Positions 9,829-18,430 of a stretch of 64,000 nucleotides of DNA are shown one piece after another. The notes beneath the pieces were generated by a model. The model did not search any database and was not told the origin of the DNA. It saw only the letters and a program-made list of their open reading frames with translations. The DNA is from Falsiroseomonas bella (GTDB lineage Bacteria > Pseudomonadota > Alphaproteobacteria > Acetobacterales > Acetobacteraceae). The stretch lies in the NCBI RefSeq assembly GCF_003173615.1, contig NZ_QGNA01000001.1, positions 124,001-188,000 of the forward strand, in the 5' to 3' direction. A program made the position numbers and the translations under genes. How positions within the stretch are numbered: position 1 is the first letter of the stretch; each line of letters opens with the position of its first letter.

Positions 9829-11114
9829 TCGCCTACAACACGCTCGTCGTCCTCTCGGGCTGCGCGCTGCTCGGCGTCGCCGCGGGCACGGTCGGCACCT
9901 TCGCGCTGCTGCGCGGCCGGGCGCTGGTGGCGGATGCCGTGGGGCATGCGGCGCTGCCGGGCGTCGCGGTCGCTGCCCTGATCGTCGCACTGGTCGGCGC
10001 CGATCCGCGCGCGCTGCCGCCGCTGCTGGCGGGTGCGGCCATCGCCGGTCTGCTCGGCGTGCTCGCGGTGCAGGCGCTGACGCGCACGCGCCGCATCCGG
10101 GAGGACGCGGCGATCGCCATCGTGCTCTCGGCCTTCTACGCGGCGGGCGTCGCGCTGCTCTCCTGGCTGCAGACGCTGCCGGGCGCGGCGCAGGCGGGGC
10201 TTTCCAAGTTCATCCTGGGCCAGGCGGCGGCGATGCGGGCGGAGGACGCCTATATCGCCGCGACCGTCGCCGCGACCTGCCTGGTGCTGGTGCTGCTGGC
10301 CTTCCAGCGCCTTCGCGCCGTCGCCTTCGACATGGATTTCGCGCGCGTGCAGGGGCTGCGCACAGACCGGACGGACCTGCTGCTGCTCGCGCTGATCGTG
10401 CTGGTCTGCGTCAGCGGGCTGCAGGCGGTGGGGCTGATCCTGGTGGTGGCGCTGCTGGTGCTGCCGGCGGCCACCGCCCGGCTGCTGACGCACCGCCTGC
10501 CGCGCATGCTGGCGCTGGCCGCCGGGTGCGGCGCCCTGGCCGGGGCGGCGGGCGCCTGGGTTTCCGCCATGCGGCCGGAGGTGCCGACGGGTGCGGCGGT
10601 GGTGCTGCTCGCCGCGCTGCTGTTCACGCTGGCGCTGCTCTTCGCGCCGGAGCGCGGCCTGCTCGCCCGTCTCTGGGTGCTGCTGCGCCGGCGGCTTGCC
10701 GCCGACACGGAGCATTTCCTGCGTGCCGCCTGGGAGGCGCAGGAAGCCGCGGGAGCCGGGCCGGGCACGGCGGGCGACCGCTGGGCGCCGATCGGCGCGG
10801 TCGCCGCGGCGCGCGGCTGGAGCGCGGGGAAGGCCGCGCGACTCGCCGCCTGGCTTGCGCTGCGTGGCTTGGTCGCCCGCGCGGAAGGCCATGTGCATCT
10901 GACGCCGCGCGGCGCCACCCTCGCCCGCCGCGCCGTGCGGGCGCATCGCGCGGTGGAGCACCACCTGCTCGCCGCCGGCACCGCTGACGCCGACTCGGCA
11001 GACCGGCTCGCCGACCTGCTGGAACACGGGCTGCCTCCCGAGATGGCCGCACGCCTGCTGCCGGAGCCCTCGGCGCTGCCGGCGAGCCCGCATGCGCTGG
11101 GCGCCGGGCGATGA
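9825..11114 (+). CDS. Zn/Mn ABC permease fused to a DtxR/MntR-like metalloregulator domain
   Basis: The protein has 429 residues from GTG at 9825, while a normal permease of this family has about 280. Residues 1-285 are an ABC-3 permease with about eight helices (ALVADAVGHAALPGVA, GLILVVALLVLPAATARLL). From about residue 290 follows a soluble region that aligns with DtxR: DTEHFLR matches its first helix, then a winged-helix part, TPRGATLA, and metal-ligand positions H374, E378, D397, E400 and H401, spaced exactly as DtxR H79, E83, C102, E105 and H106. Asp in place of Cys102 is closer to Mn sensors. The chlamydial YtgCR protein has the same architecture and is cleaved to release its repressor; whether that happens here is unknown. 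Confidence 0.9.
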   Translation: MIAYNTLVVLSGCALLGVAAGTVGTFALLRGRALVADAVGHAALPGVAVAALIVALVGADPRALPPLLAGAAIAGLLGVLAVQALTRTRRIREDAAIAIVLSAFYAAGVALLSWLQTLPGAAQAGLSKFILGQAAAMRAEDAYIAATVAATCLVLVLLAFQRLRAVAFDMDFARVQGLRTDRTDLLLLALIVLVCVSGLQAVGLILVVALLVLPAATARLLTHRLPRMLALAAGCGALAGAAGAWVSAMRPEVPTGAAVVLLAALLFTLALLFAPERGLLARLWVLLRRRLAADTEHFLRAAWEAQEAAGAGPGTAGDRWAPIGAVAAARGWSAGKAARLAAWLALRGLVARAEGHVHLTPRGATLARRAVRAHRAVEHHLLAAGTADADSADRLADLLEHGLPPEMAARLLPEPSALPASPHALGAGR

Positions 11115-12040
11115 CGCTGCAGGATTTCCTGATGCTCGACCTGCCGCCGCTGCTGGCGGCGATGCTGGCCGGCGGCACCTGCGGGCTGCTCGGCTCCTTC
11201 CTGCTGCTGCGACGCGAGAGCCTGATCGGCGATGCGCTGTCGCATGCGGTGCTGCCCGGCATCGTTCTGGGCTTCGCCTTCACCGGGGCGCGGGCGGGGC
11301 TGCCGATGCTGCTCGGCGCGATGCTGGCCGGCCTTGCCGCCGTGGCGCTGATCGCCGTGGTGCAGAAGGCGGCGCGACTCGATCCGGGCGCGGCGATCGG
11401 CGCCGTCTTCACCACCTTCTTCGCCGTCGGGCTGGTGCTGCTGGAGGTGACCGGCGCGCGGAGCGTGGATCTCGACCTCGACTGCGTGCTGTTCGGCCAG
11501 TTGGAGACGCTGGTCTGGACGGAGGGGCGCGACCTGGCGGCGCTGCTCGATCCCGCGGCGCTCGCGGCGCTGCCGCGCCAGCTCGGCCTGATGGCGGGGG
11601 TCGCGCTGGTCGTGGCGGTGGCGGTCGCGGCCTTCTGGCGGCCGATCAAGCTGGCCTGCTTCGATCCGGCCTTCGCGCGCGCCATCGGCCTGCCGTCCCG
11701 CAGCATCGAGCTCGCCCTGGCGCTGCTGGTGGCCGCGGCGGCGGTGGCCGCCTTCGAGGCGGTGGGCTCGATCCTGGTGGTGGCGCTGCTGGTCTGCCCG
11801 GCGGCGGCGCTGCGTCTGATGACGGACCGCTACACGGTGCAGGTGCTGGGCGGGGCGGGGCTCGGCGCGCTGCTGGGCGCCGTGGGCTATGCGCTGGCCG
11901 GACCGGTGCCCGCGGCGCTCGGTGTCGATCTGGCGCTCAACGCGGCCGGGGTGATCGGGACGCTCGGCGGGCTGGTGGTGGCGGCCGCCGCGCTGCTGCG
12001 GCCGCGGCGGCGTCCGGCCGCGGCTGCGATCACGGCCTGA
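11111..12040 (+). CDS. Zn/Mn ABC importer second permease
   Basis: The protein has 309 residues of the ABC-3 permease family with about eight to nine helices. The family motifs RRESLIGDALSHAVLPGIVL and FEAVGSILVVALLVCPAAALRL are present. It starts in an ATGA overlap with the permease-regulator gene. Two different permeases plus ATPase and binding protein make a TroABCD-like importer. This protein ends normally without a fused domain. Confidence 0.93.
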   Translation: MTLQDFLMLDLPPLLAAMLAGGTCGLLGSFLLLRRESLIGDALSHAVLPGIVLGFAFTGARAGLPMLLGAMLAGLAAVALIAVVQKAARLDPGAAIGAVFTTFFAVGLVLLEVTGARSVDLDLDCVLFGQLETLVWTEGRDLAALLDPAALAALPRQLGLMAGVALVVAVAVAAFWRPIKLACFDPAFARAIGLPSRSIELALALLVAAAAVAAFEAVGSILVVALLVCPAAALRLMTDRYTVQVLGGAGLGALLGAVGYALAGPVPAALGVDLALNAAGVIGTLGGLVVAAAALLRPRRRPAAAAITA

Positions 12041-12041
12041 G

Positions 12042-12060
12042 TCGCGGCCTCAGGCCGCGA
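12042..12060. terminator. Candidate bidirectional hairpin between convergent genes
   Basis: TCGCGGCCT-C-AGGCCGCGA is a perfect 9-1-9 palindrome lying 1 base after the importer operon stop and running into the end of the convergent methyltransferase gene. It could end transcription from both sides. No U-run follows on either strand, so intrinsic termination is uncertain. Confidence 0.4.
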
Positions 12061-12736
12061 GCGCCATCGCCGCGTGGTTGCGCACGCGCACGAGGGTGAA
12101 CAGCCCGGCCGGCTGGCAGGGCTCCATCGCCTCCACCCGGACCTGGGCGGGGTCGAGCAGGTCGGACAGGGCGAAGTCGGGATGCCAGCCGAGCAGCCGC
12201 GCGAGCGGCGCCATGGAGCGCTCGGCCCACCAGCGCAGTCCCGACTCGGCGGCGAAGTGGTTCACGAAGAGCAGGTCGCCGCCGGGGCGCACCACGCGCG
12301 ACATCTCGGCGAAGAGCGTCTTGGCGTTGGGCACGACGGAGGCGGTGAACATCGCCACCGCGATGTCGAAGCTGCCATCGGCGAAGGCCATGCGCTCCGC
12401 GTCCATCTCGCAGAGGCCGACAACCTGGGAAAGACCTTCCTGCCGGACGCGCTGGGCGGCCTTCTCGAGCATCTCGCGCGAGAGGTCCACGCCGACCACG
12501 CGCTTCTCGCGCCGGTAGCGCGGCAGGGCGAGGCCGGTGCCGACGCCGACCTCCAGCACGCGGGTGCCGGGCAGGCGGTTCACCTCCTCCACGGCGCGGC
12601 GGCGGCCATGGGCCGAGACGCCGCCGAAGACGACGTCATAGACGCCCGCCCAGCGGCGATAGGCGTCACGGACGCCTTCGGCGTCGAGGACGGCGCGGGG
12701 GTGGTCACGATCGGGGATGTCGGTGCGGATGCTCAT
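12050..12736 (-). CDS. Class I SAM methyltransferase, probable phosphatidylethanolamine N-methyltransferase (PmtA type)
   Basis: The protein has 228 residues from ATG at 12736. The Rossmann SAM motif VLEVGVGTGLALPRY and motif II VVGVDLSREMLEKA are followed by MDAERMAFADGSFDIAVAMF and RVVRPGGDLLFVNHF. The YDVVFG start, SVVPN and VNHF wording match the Rhodobacter-type PmtA, which makes phosphatidylcholine from phosphatidylethanolamine on the membrane. Small-molecule methyltransferases of the ubiquinone type share many of these features, so the substrate is a moderate-confidence inference. Confidence 0.75.
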   Translation of the reverse strand: MSIRTDIPDRDHPRAVLDAEGVRDAYRRWAGVYDVVFGGVSAHGRRRAVEEVNRLPGTRVLEVGVGTGLALPRYRREKRVVGVDLSREMLEKAAQRVRQEGLSQVVGLCEMDAERMAFADGSFDIAVAMFTASVVPNAKTLFAEMSRVVRPGGDLLFVNHFAAESGLRWWAERSMAPLARLLGWHPDFALSDLLDPAQVRVEAMEPCQPAGLFTLVRVRNHAAMALAA

Positions 12737-12792
12737 GCTGGCCCGTTCCGGAAGCGCGGTGCTAGGGCCAACCGGCCGCCGGCGCAAGCGGA

Positions 12793-13692
12793 TCATGAAG
12801 GTCGCGTTGCGGTTCCGGGCTCGGGGCGGCGCCCGCCGGGCAGGGCGACCAGCACCCCGCCCGCCGCGATCACCGCCGCGCCGAGCAGGGTCCAGCCATC
12901 CGGCCAGTCGCCGAAGACCAGCACCCCGGCCAGCCCCGCCCAGACCAGCTGGCTGTAGGACATCGGCGCCAGGACGGAGGCCGGGGCGCGCGCGAAGGCC
13001 AGGATCAGCAGGCTGTGCCCCGCCGCGCCGAGCGCACCCAGCAGCAGCATCCAGGGCAGGTCCGAGAGCGGCGGGGTGACCCAGACGAAGGGCTGCGCGA
13101 GGGCCGTGAGCGCGCAGGCCGCAAGGCTGGTATGCACGAAGGTCGTGCGCGGGTCGTCCACCGTGGCAAGCCTGCGGGTCAGCAGCTGGTAGGCCGAGTT
13201 GGCGACCGCGGTGACCAGCGGGAGCAGCATCGCCCAATGCAGCGGCTCCCCGGTGAGGAAGGGCGGGCGGATCGCCACCATCACGCCCGCGAGGCCAATC
13301 GCCACGCCGAGCCAGCGCCGGGGCGAGACGCGCTCCCCCAGCCAGAGCGCCGCGGCGGCGACGGTCAGCACCGGGGCGGCGAAGATCACGGCCGTGGCGT
13401 CGGCCAGCGGGATGTGGATCAGCGCGAAGGAGAGCGCGGCATTGGCCACCGCAAGCATGGCGCTGCGCAGCGTCTGCAGCAGCGGTGCGCGGGACCGCCA
13501 CGGCACCCCGCCATCCAGCAGCCACAGCGTGACGACGACCACCAGCGTGTGCGCCACGAAGCGCACGAACATCAGCTGCGGCACCGGATAGAAGGCGACC
13601 AGCACCTTCAGCAGCGCATCCATGGCGACGAAGAGCGCGAGCGCCACGAGCTGCAGCAGAACGCCCTGGAGGGTGCGGGACATCCGCCGCAC
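12793..13692 (-). CDS. EamA/DMT family membrane transporter
   Basis: The protein has 299 residues and ten hydrophobic segments arranged as two five-helix EamA repeats. Typical family phrases occur, such as ADATAVIFAAPVLTVAAAALWLGERVSPRRW in the first half and PMSYSQLVWAGLAGVLVFGDWPDGWTLLGAAVI in the second. Such proteins export metabolites or amino acids across the inner membrane; the substrate cannot be told. The start may be ATG at 13692 or three codons later at 13683. It lies between the methyltransferase and YqgE genes in the same direction. Confidence 0.9.
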   Translation of the reverse strand: MRRMSRTLQGVLLQLVALALFVAMDALLKVLVAFYPVPQLMFVRFVAHTLVVVVTLWLLDGGVPWRSRAPLLQTLRSAMLAVANAALSFALIHIPLADATAVIFAAPVLTVAAAALWLGERVSPRRWLGVAIGLAGVMVAIRPPFLTGEPLHWAMLLPLVTAVANSAYQLLTRRLATVDDPRTTFVHTSLAACALTALAQPFVWVTPPLSDLPWMLLLGALGAAGHSLLILAFARAPASVLAPMSYSQLVWAGLAGVLVFGDWPDGWTLLGAAVIAAGGVLVALPGGRRPEPGTATRPS

Positions 13693-13734
13693 TCTGGCAG
13701 GCCCGGGCGCGCCGTCCAGCGCGCCGGAAGCGGG

Positions 13735-14358
13735 TCAGGCGTGCCCGGCGACGCCGGAGAGCAGGGCGGGGTCCACCTGCAGCTTGGCCAGCGCCTGGCG
13801 CCAGAGGCCGCCTGGATCGGCGGAGAACAGCAGCGCCTCGTCCGCCGGCACGGACAGCCAGGCATTCTGCTGGATCTCGCTTTCCAGCTGGCCGGGGCCC
13901 CAGCCGGCATAGCCCAGCGCCAGGAAGCCCTCGCGCGGGCCGCCGCCGCCGGCGATCGCCTTCAGGATGTCCACGCTGGCGGTGAGGACCAAGCCGGGGC
14001 GGACCTTGAGGCTGCCCTCGGTCTCCCAGTCCTCGGTGTGCAGCACGAAGCCGCGGCCGTTCTCCACCGGCCCGCCCGACATCAGGCGGATGCGGCGCTG
14101 CGGCGGCACCGGGTCGAGGTCGAGCTGCTTGAGGAGGTCGTCGAAGGACAGCCCGTCCAACGGCTTGTTGAGCACGATGCCCATCGCCCCCTCGCCGGAA
14201 TGGGCGCAGAGGCAGATCACGCTGCGGGCGAAGCGCGGGTCCTGCATGGTCGGCATGGCGATCAGGAGCTGGCCGGTCAGCCAGCCCTCGCCGCCGGGAG
14301 CGCCGGGAAGGGCACCTCGGCGACCGGCAAACGGCTTCCTGGGACTCTGTCTGGCCAT
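13735..14358 (-). CDS. YqgE/AlgH family protein
   Basis: The protein has 207 residues from ATG at 14358 (MARQSPRKPFAGRRGALP). Family motifs are LTGQLLIAMPTMQDPRFARSVICLCAHSGEGAMGIVLNKPL and the C-terminal GYAGWGPGQLESEI(Q)QNAWL, both nearly invariant in DUF179. It is a soluble protein of unknown biochemical role that is widespread in Proteobacteria. The longer upstream frame overlaps the divergent peroxiredoxin promoter region and is not used. Confidence 0.94.
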   Translation of the reverse strand: MARQSPRKPFAGRRGALPGAPGGEGWLTGQLLIAMPTMQDPRFARSVICLCAHSGEGAMGIVLNKPLDGLSFDDLLKQLDLDPVPPQRRIRLMSGGPVENGRGFVLHTEDWETEGSLKVRPGLVLTASVDILKAIAGGGGPREGFLALGYAGWGPGQLESEIQQNAWLSVPADEALLFSADPGGLWRQALAKLQVDPALLSGVAGHA

Positions 14359-14491
14359 GCACGGAAGATGGCGGCGGCCGGGTGGCCCCGCAAGGACGCT
14401 CCGTGATCCGCCGGACCCCTCCCCGCATGGACGACCGGCCAGGATCCGATCTAGATGCGGGCGCAACCCCGAGACCTCCGGAGAGAACGCG

Positions 14492-14974
14492 ATGACCATC
14501 AAGGTGGGCGACCAGATCCCGTCGGCGAAGATCATGCAGGCCACCGCCGAAGGCCCGAAGGAGGTGGACACCGCCGAGCTCTTCGCCGGCAAGACGGTGG
14601 TGCTGTTCGGCGTGCCGGGCGCCTTCACCCCCACCTGCTCGGCCAAGCACCTGCCGGGCTTCGTGCAGCATCACGACGCGCTGAAGGCCAAGGGCGTGGA
14701 CCTGATCGCCTGCATGGCGGTGAACGACGCCTTCGTGATGGGCGCCTGGGGCAAGGACCAGGGCGTGGACGACAAGGTCGTGATGCTGGCCGATGGCTCG
14801 GCGGCCTTCACGAAGGCGATGGGCCTCGTGTTCGACCTGACGGCACGCGGCCTTGGCCTGCGCTGCCAGCGCTTCGCCCTGGTGGCGAAGAACGGCAAGG
14901 TCACGCACGTCGCCGTCGAGCAGCCGGGCGCCTTCGAGGTGAGCAAGGCCGAGGCGGTCCTGGCGGCGCTCTAG
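14492..14974 (+). CDS. Peroxiredoxin, Prx5 type
   Basis: The protein has 160 residues from ATG at 14492 with a GGAGAG ribosome site. The peroxidatic Cys lies in PGAFTPTCSAKHLPGF, the Prx5/type II PrxII signature. Two more cysteines (LIACMAVND and LGLRCQRFALV) are available, the latter at a common place for resolving or glutathione-linked chemistry. It reduces hydrogen peroxide and alkyl peroxides in the cytoplasm using glutaredoxin or thioredoxin. It is divergent to yqgE, with a 133-bp gap that must hold both promoters. Confidence 0.95.
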   Translation: MTIKVGDQIPSAKIMQATAEGPKEVDTAELFAGKTVVLFGVPGAFTPTCSAKHLPGFVQHHDALKAKGVDLIACMAVNDAFVMGAWGKDQGVDDKVVMLADGSAAFTKAMGLVFDLTARGLGLRCQRFALVAKNGKVTHVAVEQPGAFEVSKAEAVLAAL

Positions 14975-14976
14975 CC

Positions 14977-15276
14977 GTGGCACGGCGCGCCCGCGGCACA
15001 ACGCCGCCGCCGGGCGACTACGCGCTGCTGGCCTGGCAGGCGAGCTGGGTCTTCGCGCTGCGCAGCGCGCAGCTCTGGACCCAGCCGGCCGAGGCGGCAG
15101 GCGCCCTGGCGGAGATGGCGGCCGAGAAGCATCGCGCCTTCGCCGCCGGCGCCGTCGCCGCGGGGCGCGCGGCGATGGCCGGCACGCGCCCCGACCTGGT
15201 CGCCGCCGCCGCCCTGCGGCCGGCGCGGCGACGTGTCGCGGCCAATCTGCGCAAGCTCACCCGCGCGAGAACTTGA
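14977..15276 (+). CDS. Small Ala-rich protein, phasin-like, function unknown
   Basis: A 99-residue frame starts with GTG at 14977, only 2 bases after the peroxiredoxin stop and without a clear ribosome site, so it depends on coupling. It is rich in Ala and Arg, with a conserved-looking core (DYALLAWQASWVFALRSAQLW) and amphipathic helices resembling short phasins and the Ala-rich proteins of Acetobacteraceae. No catalytic motif is visible. The start codon is the weakest part of the call. Confidence 0.55.
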   Translation: MARRARGTTPPPGDYALLAWQASWVFALRSAQLWTQPAEAAGALAEMAAEKHRAFAAGAVAAGRAAMAGTRPDLVAAAALRPARRRVAANLRKLTRART

Positions 15277-15346
15277 TCCGGCGCAACGCGCCGGTCCGGC
15301 TGCAGGGCCATGCTGTTCCCTCCAAGTGACAGAACCGGAGGGCTGC

Positions 15347-16384
15347 ATGGACGGAACCTGGCTTGAGGATCCCTGGGCGGTGGATCCGGCGGTGTTCGCC
15401 GGCTTCGCGGAACCGGCCTCGCGCCTGCGCTTCCTGCTTGCCTATGCCGTCCTCGCGCCGTCCGGCCACAACACCCAGCCCTGGCGCTTCCGCCTGCGCG
15501 ACGATGCGACGCTGGAGATGCTGGCGGATCGCAGCCGCGCCCTGCCGGTGGTGGACCCCGACGACCGGGAGCTGACGATCTCCTGCGGCGCGGCGCTGGG
15601 CAATCTCCGCTGCGCCGCGGCGGGCCTGGGCGAGGCGCTCGCCGTCGAGGTGCTGCCCGATCCCGCCGATCGCGACCTGATGGCCCGCATCCATGCGCTG
15701 GGCCCGTGCCCGCCCGCGGTGGGGAGCGCGCCGCTGCTGCGCGCCGTCACCGCCCGCCGCACAAGCCGGCAGGTCTACGACCCGGACCCCGTGCCGGAAC
15801 CGCTGCGCCTCGCGGCCATCTCGGCGGCGGAGCGCGAGGGCGATGCGCGGCTGCACTGGGTGGAAGCGCGGCGCGAGCGGCATGCGCTCGCGCTGCTGAT
15901 CGCCGAGGGCGATCGCGCCCAGATGGGCGATCCGGCGTTCCGCGGCGAGCTCGCCACATGGATCCGTTCGCGCCACAGCGCGCGGCGCGACGGCCTCTCG
16001 GCGGCGGGCTTCGGCATGCCTGACCTGCTCTCCGGCGTCGCCGCGATGGTGCTGCGCCGCTTCGACATCGGCAACGGCCAGGCGGCGCACGATTCGACGC
16101 TGGCGGAGGGCGCACCGGCGCTTGCCGTCCTCGCCACGCCGGGCGACACGCCGCGCGACTGGATGGCGGCCGGAGAGGCGCTGGAACGGCTGCTGCTGGC
16201 GCTGACCGCCGGCGGCCTCACCGCGTCCTACCTGAACCAGCCCATCGAGGTGCCCTGGCTGCGGCCGCGCGTGGCGGAGGCGGTGGGCGCGGCGATGCCG
16301 CAGGTCCTGCTGCGCATCGGGCGTGGCCCGAAGCCCGCGCCTTCCGCGCGCCGCCCGGTGCATGAGGTCTTGTGCGAGGCCTGA
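15347..16384 (+). CDS. Acg-family FMN-dependent nitroreductase-like protein
   Basis: The protein has 345 residues from ATG at 15347 with CGGAGGG upstream. The nitroreductase fold appears as two halves: LAPSGHNTQPWRFRL near residue 42 with the FMN-binding Asn-Thr-Gln-Pro-Trp, then RAVTARRTSRQVYDPDPVPE, and near the end GLTASYLNQPIEVPWLRP. This duplicated layout with the APSxHNTQPW start is typical of Acg-like proteins, which bind FMN. The physiological substrate is unknown; some homologues are linked to hypoxic or nitrosative stress. Confidence 0.85.
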   Translation: MDGTWLEDPWAVDPAVFAGFAEPASRLRFLLAYAVLAPSGHNTQPWRFRLRDDATLEMLADRSRALPVVDPDDRELTISCGAALGNLRCAAAGLGEALAVEVLPDPADRDLMARIHALGPCPPAVGSAPLLRAVTARRTSRQVYDPDPVPEPLRLAAISAAEREGDARLHWVEARRERHALALLIAEGDRAQMGDPAFRGELATWIRSRHSARRDGLSAAGFGMPDLLSGVAAMVLRRFDIGNGQAAHDSTLAEGAPALAVLATPGDTPRDWMAAGEALERLLLALTAGGLTASYLNQPIEVPWLRPRVAEAVGAAMPQVLLRIGRGPKPAPSARRPVHEVLCEA

Positions 16385-16434
16385 CGCGCCGCGATGTGAC
16401 TGCCGGAACGTGGCAGGCCCGGCAGGAGAGCGGC

Positions 16435-16647
16435 ATGGACGAGCGCAGGATCTGGGTGGTGTGGGGCGGCGTCTTCACCGACACGAGCTTCACGCGGCTC
16501 GATCCCGGCACGGAGGAGCTGCACGGCCCCTTCCACGACCTGGCGAGTGCGGAGCGCGCCTGGCGCGACCACATGCGGCGGAAGGTGGACATCGCCACGC
16601 ACCGGCTGTTCGTGATGGAAGCGCGCGCCACGCCGCCGGGCGCGTAG
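16435..16647 (+). CDS. DUF4170 family protein
   Basis: The protein has 70 residues from ATG at 16435 with a GCAGGAG site. WVVWGGVFTDTSFTRLDPG, HGPFHDLASAERAWR and KVDIATHRLFVME match the conserved pattern of DUF4170, a short alphaproteobacterial family of unknown function. An earlier in-frame ATG at 16372 lies inside the preceding gene and is unlikely. It may be cotranscribed with the nitroreductase gene 50 bases upstream. Confidence 0.85.
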   Translation: MDERRIWVVWGGVFTDTSFTRLDPGTEELHGPFHDLASAERAWRDHMRRKVDIATHRLFVMEARATPPGA

Positions 16648-16660
16648 CGCGGACGGGCGA

Positions 16661-17032
16661 CTACGCCAGCATGCTCACATGCGCGGCCACAACCCGCCAG
16701 CCGAGGCCGGGCAGGCGCGCCCAGCTCTGGCTCTGCCGCCCGACCTTGCCGTTGCGGTGGAACAGCGTGTTGGCGGTGGCGAAGTCCCGGCCATAGGTGG
16801 TGATCACGGTCCGATCCAACTCCCGCGCCAGGCCCGTCGAAGGGCGGGCGGCGCGAAAGGCCTGGATCTCCGCGGAGCCGTAGAGGTTCTCGCCGGCGCC
16901 GTAGCGGATGGTGTGCGGGCTGTCCCAGAACAGCTCATCCAGCACGGCGACGTCGTTCGTCACCAGCGCCTGCTCGTAGCGGGCGAAGGCGGCGGAGACC
17001 TCGGCATGGGTCTCGGGGTGGTTGATCTCCAT
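16661..17032 (-). CDS. AtzH/HpxZ-like protein (DUF3225)
   Basis: The protein has 123 residues in an NTF2-like fold family. [43 protein letters not shown] and [22 protein letters not shown] are the DUF3225 signature. In Pseudomonas ADP, AtzH hydrolyses 1,3-dicarboxyurea after AtzEG acts; HpxZ homologues sit in oxalurate loci. The gene follows atzE directly, with the ATG next to the stop codon. No atzD, atzF or other triazine gene is visible in the window, so the native substrate is open. Confidence 0.88.
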   Translation of the reverse strand: MEINHPETHAEVSAAFARYEQALVTNDVAVLDELFWDSPHTIRYGAGENLYGSAEIQAFRAARPSTGLARELDRTVITTYGRDFATANTLFHRNGKVGRQSQSWARLPGLGWRVVAAHVSMLA

Positions 17033-18430
17033 TCAGCGCTCCGGCGGGCTGGGTGAGGCGACGACGCCGGCGCGTTCCAGCGCGGCGGCGACGCGGAAGA
17101 GGTGATCCTCGCGCCAGGGCGCGGCGATGAGCTGCACGCCGATGGGCAGGCCGTTGGTGGTGCCGGCGGCGGCGGGATCGGCGAGCGGCACGACCATCGC
17201 GGGCAGGCCGATGGCGGAGATCGGCTGGCTGAAGGCGCCAAGCGCGGGGCGCAGCGGGATGGCGGCGCCGTCGATCTCGATCATGTCCTGGCCGATCGGC
17301 GTGGCGGCGAAGGGCGTGGCGGGGGTGATGAGCACGTCCGCCTCCTCGAATAGCGCGAGCGCCTGTTCGCGGAAGGCGGCGCGGAGGCGCTGCGCCTGCG
17401 CCAGCCAATGCGCCGGCAGCAGCGCGCCGGCGAGGAAGCGGTCGCGCGTCATCGGGTCGAAATCGTCGGGGCGCGTGCGCAGATCCGGCAGATGCAGGTT
17501 CGCGCCTTCCGCCATGGTGATGATCACCGCGGCGGCGCGGACCTGCGCGGCGAGCGGGAGTTCGACGCGCGCCGTCGCATCCAGCGCGCGCGCCACGATC
17601 TCCGCCGCGGCGAAGCATTCGGGGAGGCCGTTGGCGGCGAAGTGCCCGCCGAGGGTGGCGATGCGCAGGCCCTTCGTACCCACGGAAAGGCGCGGCATCA
17701 CCGGCTCCTTCGCGCGGCGCTGCTGCACGGGATCGTCCGTGTCGCTGCCCTGCAAAGCGTCGTAGGCCAGCGCCAGATCGGCGACGTCGCGCGCGAAGGG
17801 GCCGACATGGTCGAAGCTGGCAGCGAAGAGATACGCGCCCTGGCGCGAGAGGCGACCATAGGTCGGCTTCAGCCCGAAGATGCCGCAGAGCGAGGCCGGC
17901 ACGCGGATGGAGCCGTTGGTGTCGCTGCCTAGGCTGAGCGGCACGAGCCCGGCAGCAACAGCCGCCGCCGAGCCGCCCGAGGAACCGCCCGCGATGCGCG
18001 TGGTGTCGTGCGGATTCCGCGCCGGACCGTAATGCGTGTTCTCGGTCGTGAAGCCGAAGGCGTATTCGTCCATGTTCAGCGCGCCGACGCAGATCGCCCC
18101 CGCGGCGCGAAGCTGGCGCACCAGGAAGGCGTCGCGCGATGCGGGCGGCGCGCCCTTCTCGATGACCGATCCCGCCAGCGTCGTGACGCCTTCGAGATCG
18201 AACAGATTCTTCACGGCGAAGGGCACGCCGGCGAGCGGGCCGGGGCTGCGATCCGCGGCGATGGCGGCGTCCACGGCCTTCGCATCGGCGCGTGCGCGGT
18301 CCGCGATGACGGCGGTGAAGGCGTTGATTGCGGGGCTGCGCGCGGCGATGGCGTCGAGTGTCCGTTCGACCGCTTCGGCGGCGCTGAGCCTGCCCGCGCG
18401 GATCGCTGCGGCGGTGGCGGCGGCCTTCAT
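17033..18430 (-). CDS. AtzE family amidohydrolase (1-carboxybiuret hydrolase-like amidase)
   Basis: The protein has 465 residues from ATG at 18430. The amidase-signature catalytic triad can be placed at Lys74 (GVPFAVKN), Ser150 (AGGSSGGSAA) and Ser174 (SDTNGSIRVPAS), with the same spacing as GatA. DTNGSIR and NTHYGPARNPHDTTRIAGG are AtzE-like rather than GatA-like. AtzE forms a complex with AtzG, as GatA does with GatC, and removes an amide from 1-carboxybiuret. The gene is coupled upstream to the AtzG-like gene by an ATGA overlap. Confidence 0.9.
   Translation of the reverse strand: MKAAATAAAIRAGRLSAAEAVERTLDAIAARSPAINAFTAVIADRARADAKAVDAAIAADRSPGPLAGVPFAVKNLFDLEGVTTLAGSVIEKGAPPASRDAFLVRQLRAAGAICVGALNMDEYAFGFTTENTHYGPARNPHDTTRIAGGSSGGSAAAVAAGLVPLSLGSDTNGSIRVPASLCGIFGLKPTYGRLSRQGAYLFAASFDHVGPFARDVADLALAYDALQGSDTDDPVQQRRAKEPVMPRLSVGTKGLRIATLGGHFAANGLPECFAAAEIVARALDATARVELPLAAQVRAAAVIITMAEGANLHLPDLRTRPDDFDPMTRDRFLAGALLPAHWLAQAQRLRAAFREQALALFEEADVLITPATPFAATPIGQDMIEIDGAAIPLRPALGAFSQPISAIGLPAMVVPLADPAAAGTTNGLPIGVQLIAAPWREDHLFRVAAALERAGVVASPSPPER

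Noticed and set aside
12050-15001. Single 983-residue minus-strand frame covering the methyltransferase, EamA and YqgE region
   Set aside because: Only its last 228 residues match a protein family; the rest overlaps the EamA and yqgE genes in other frames and the divergent peroxiredoxin gene.
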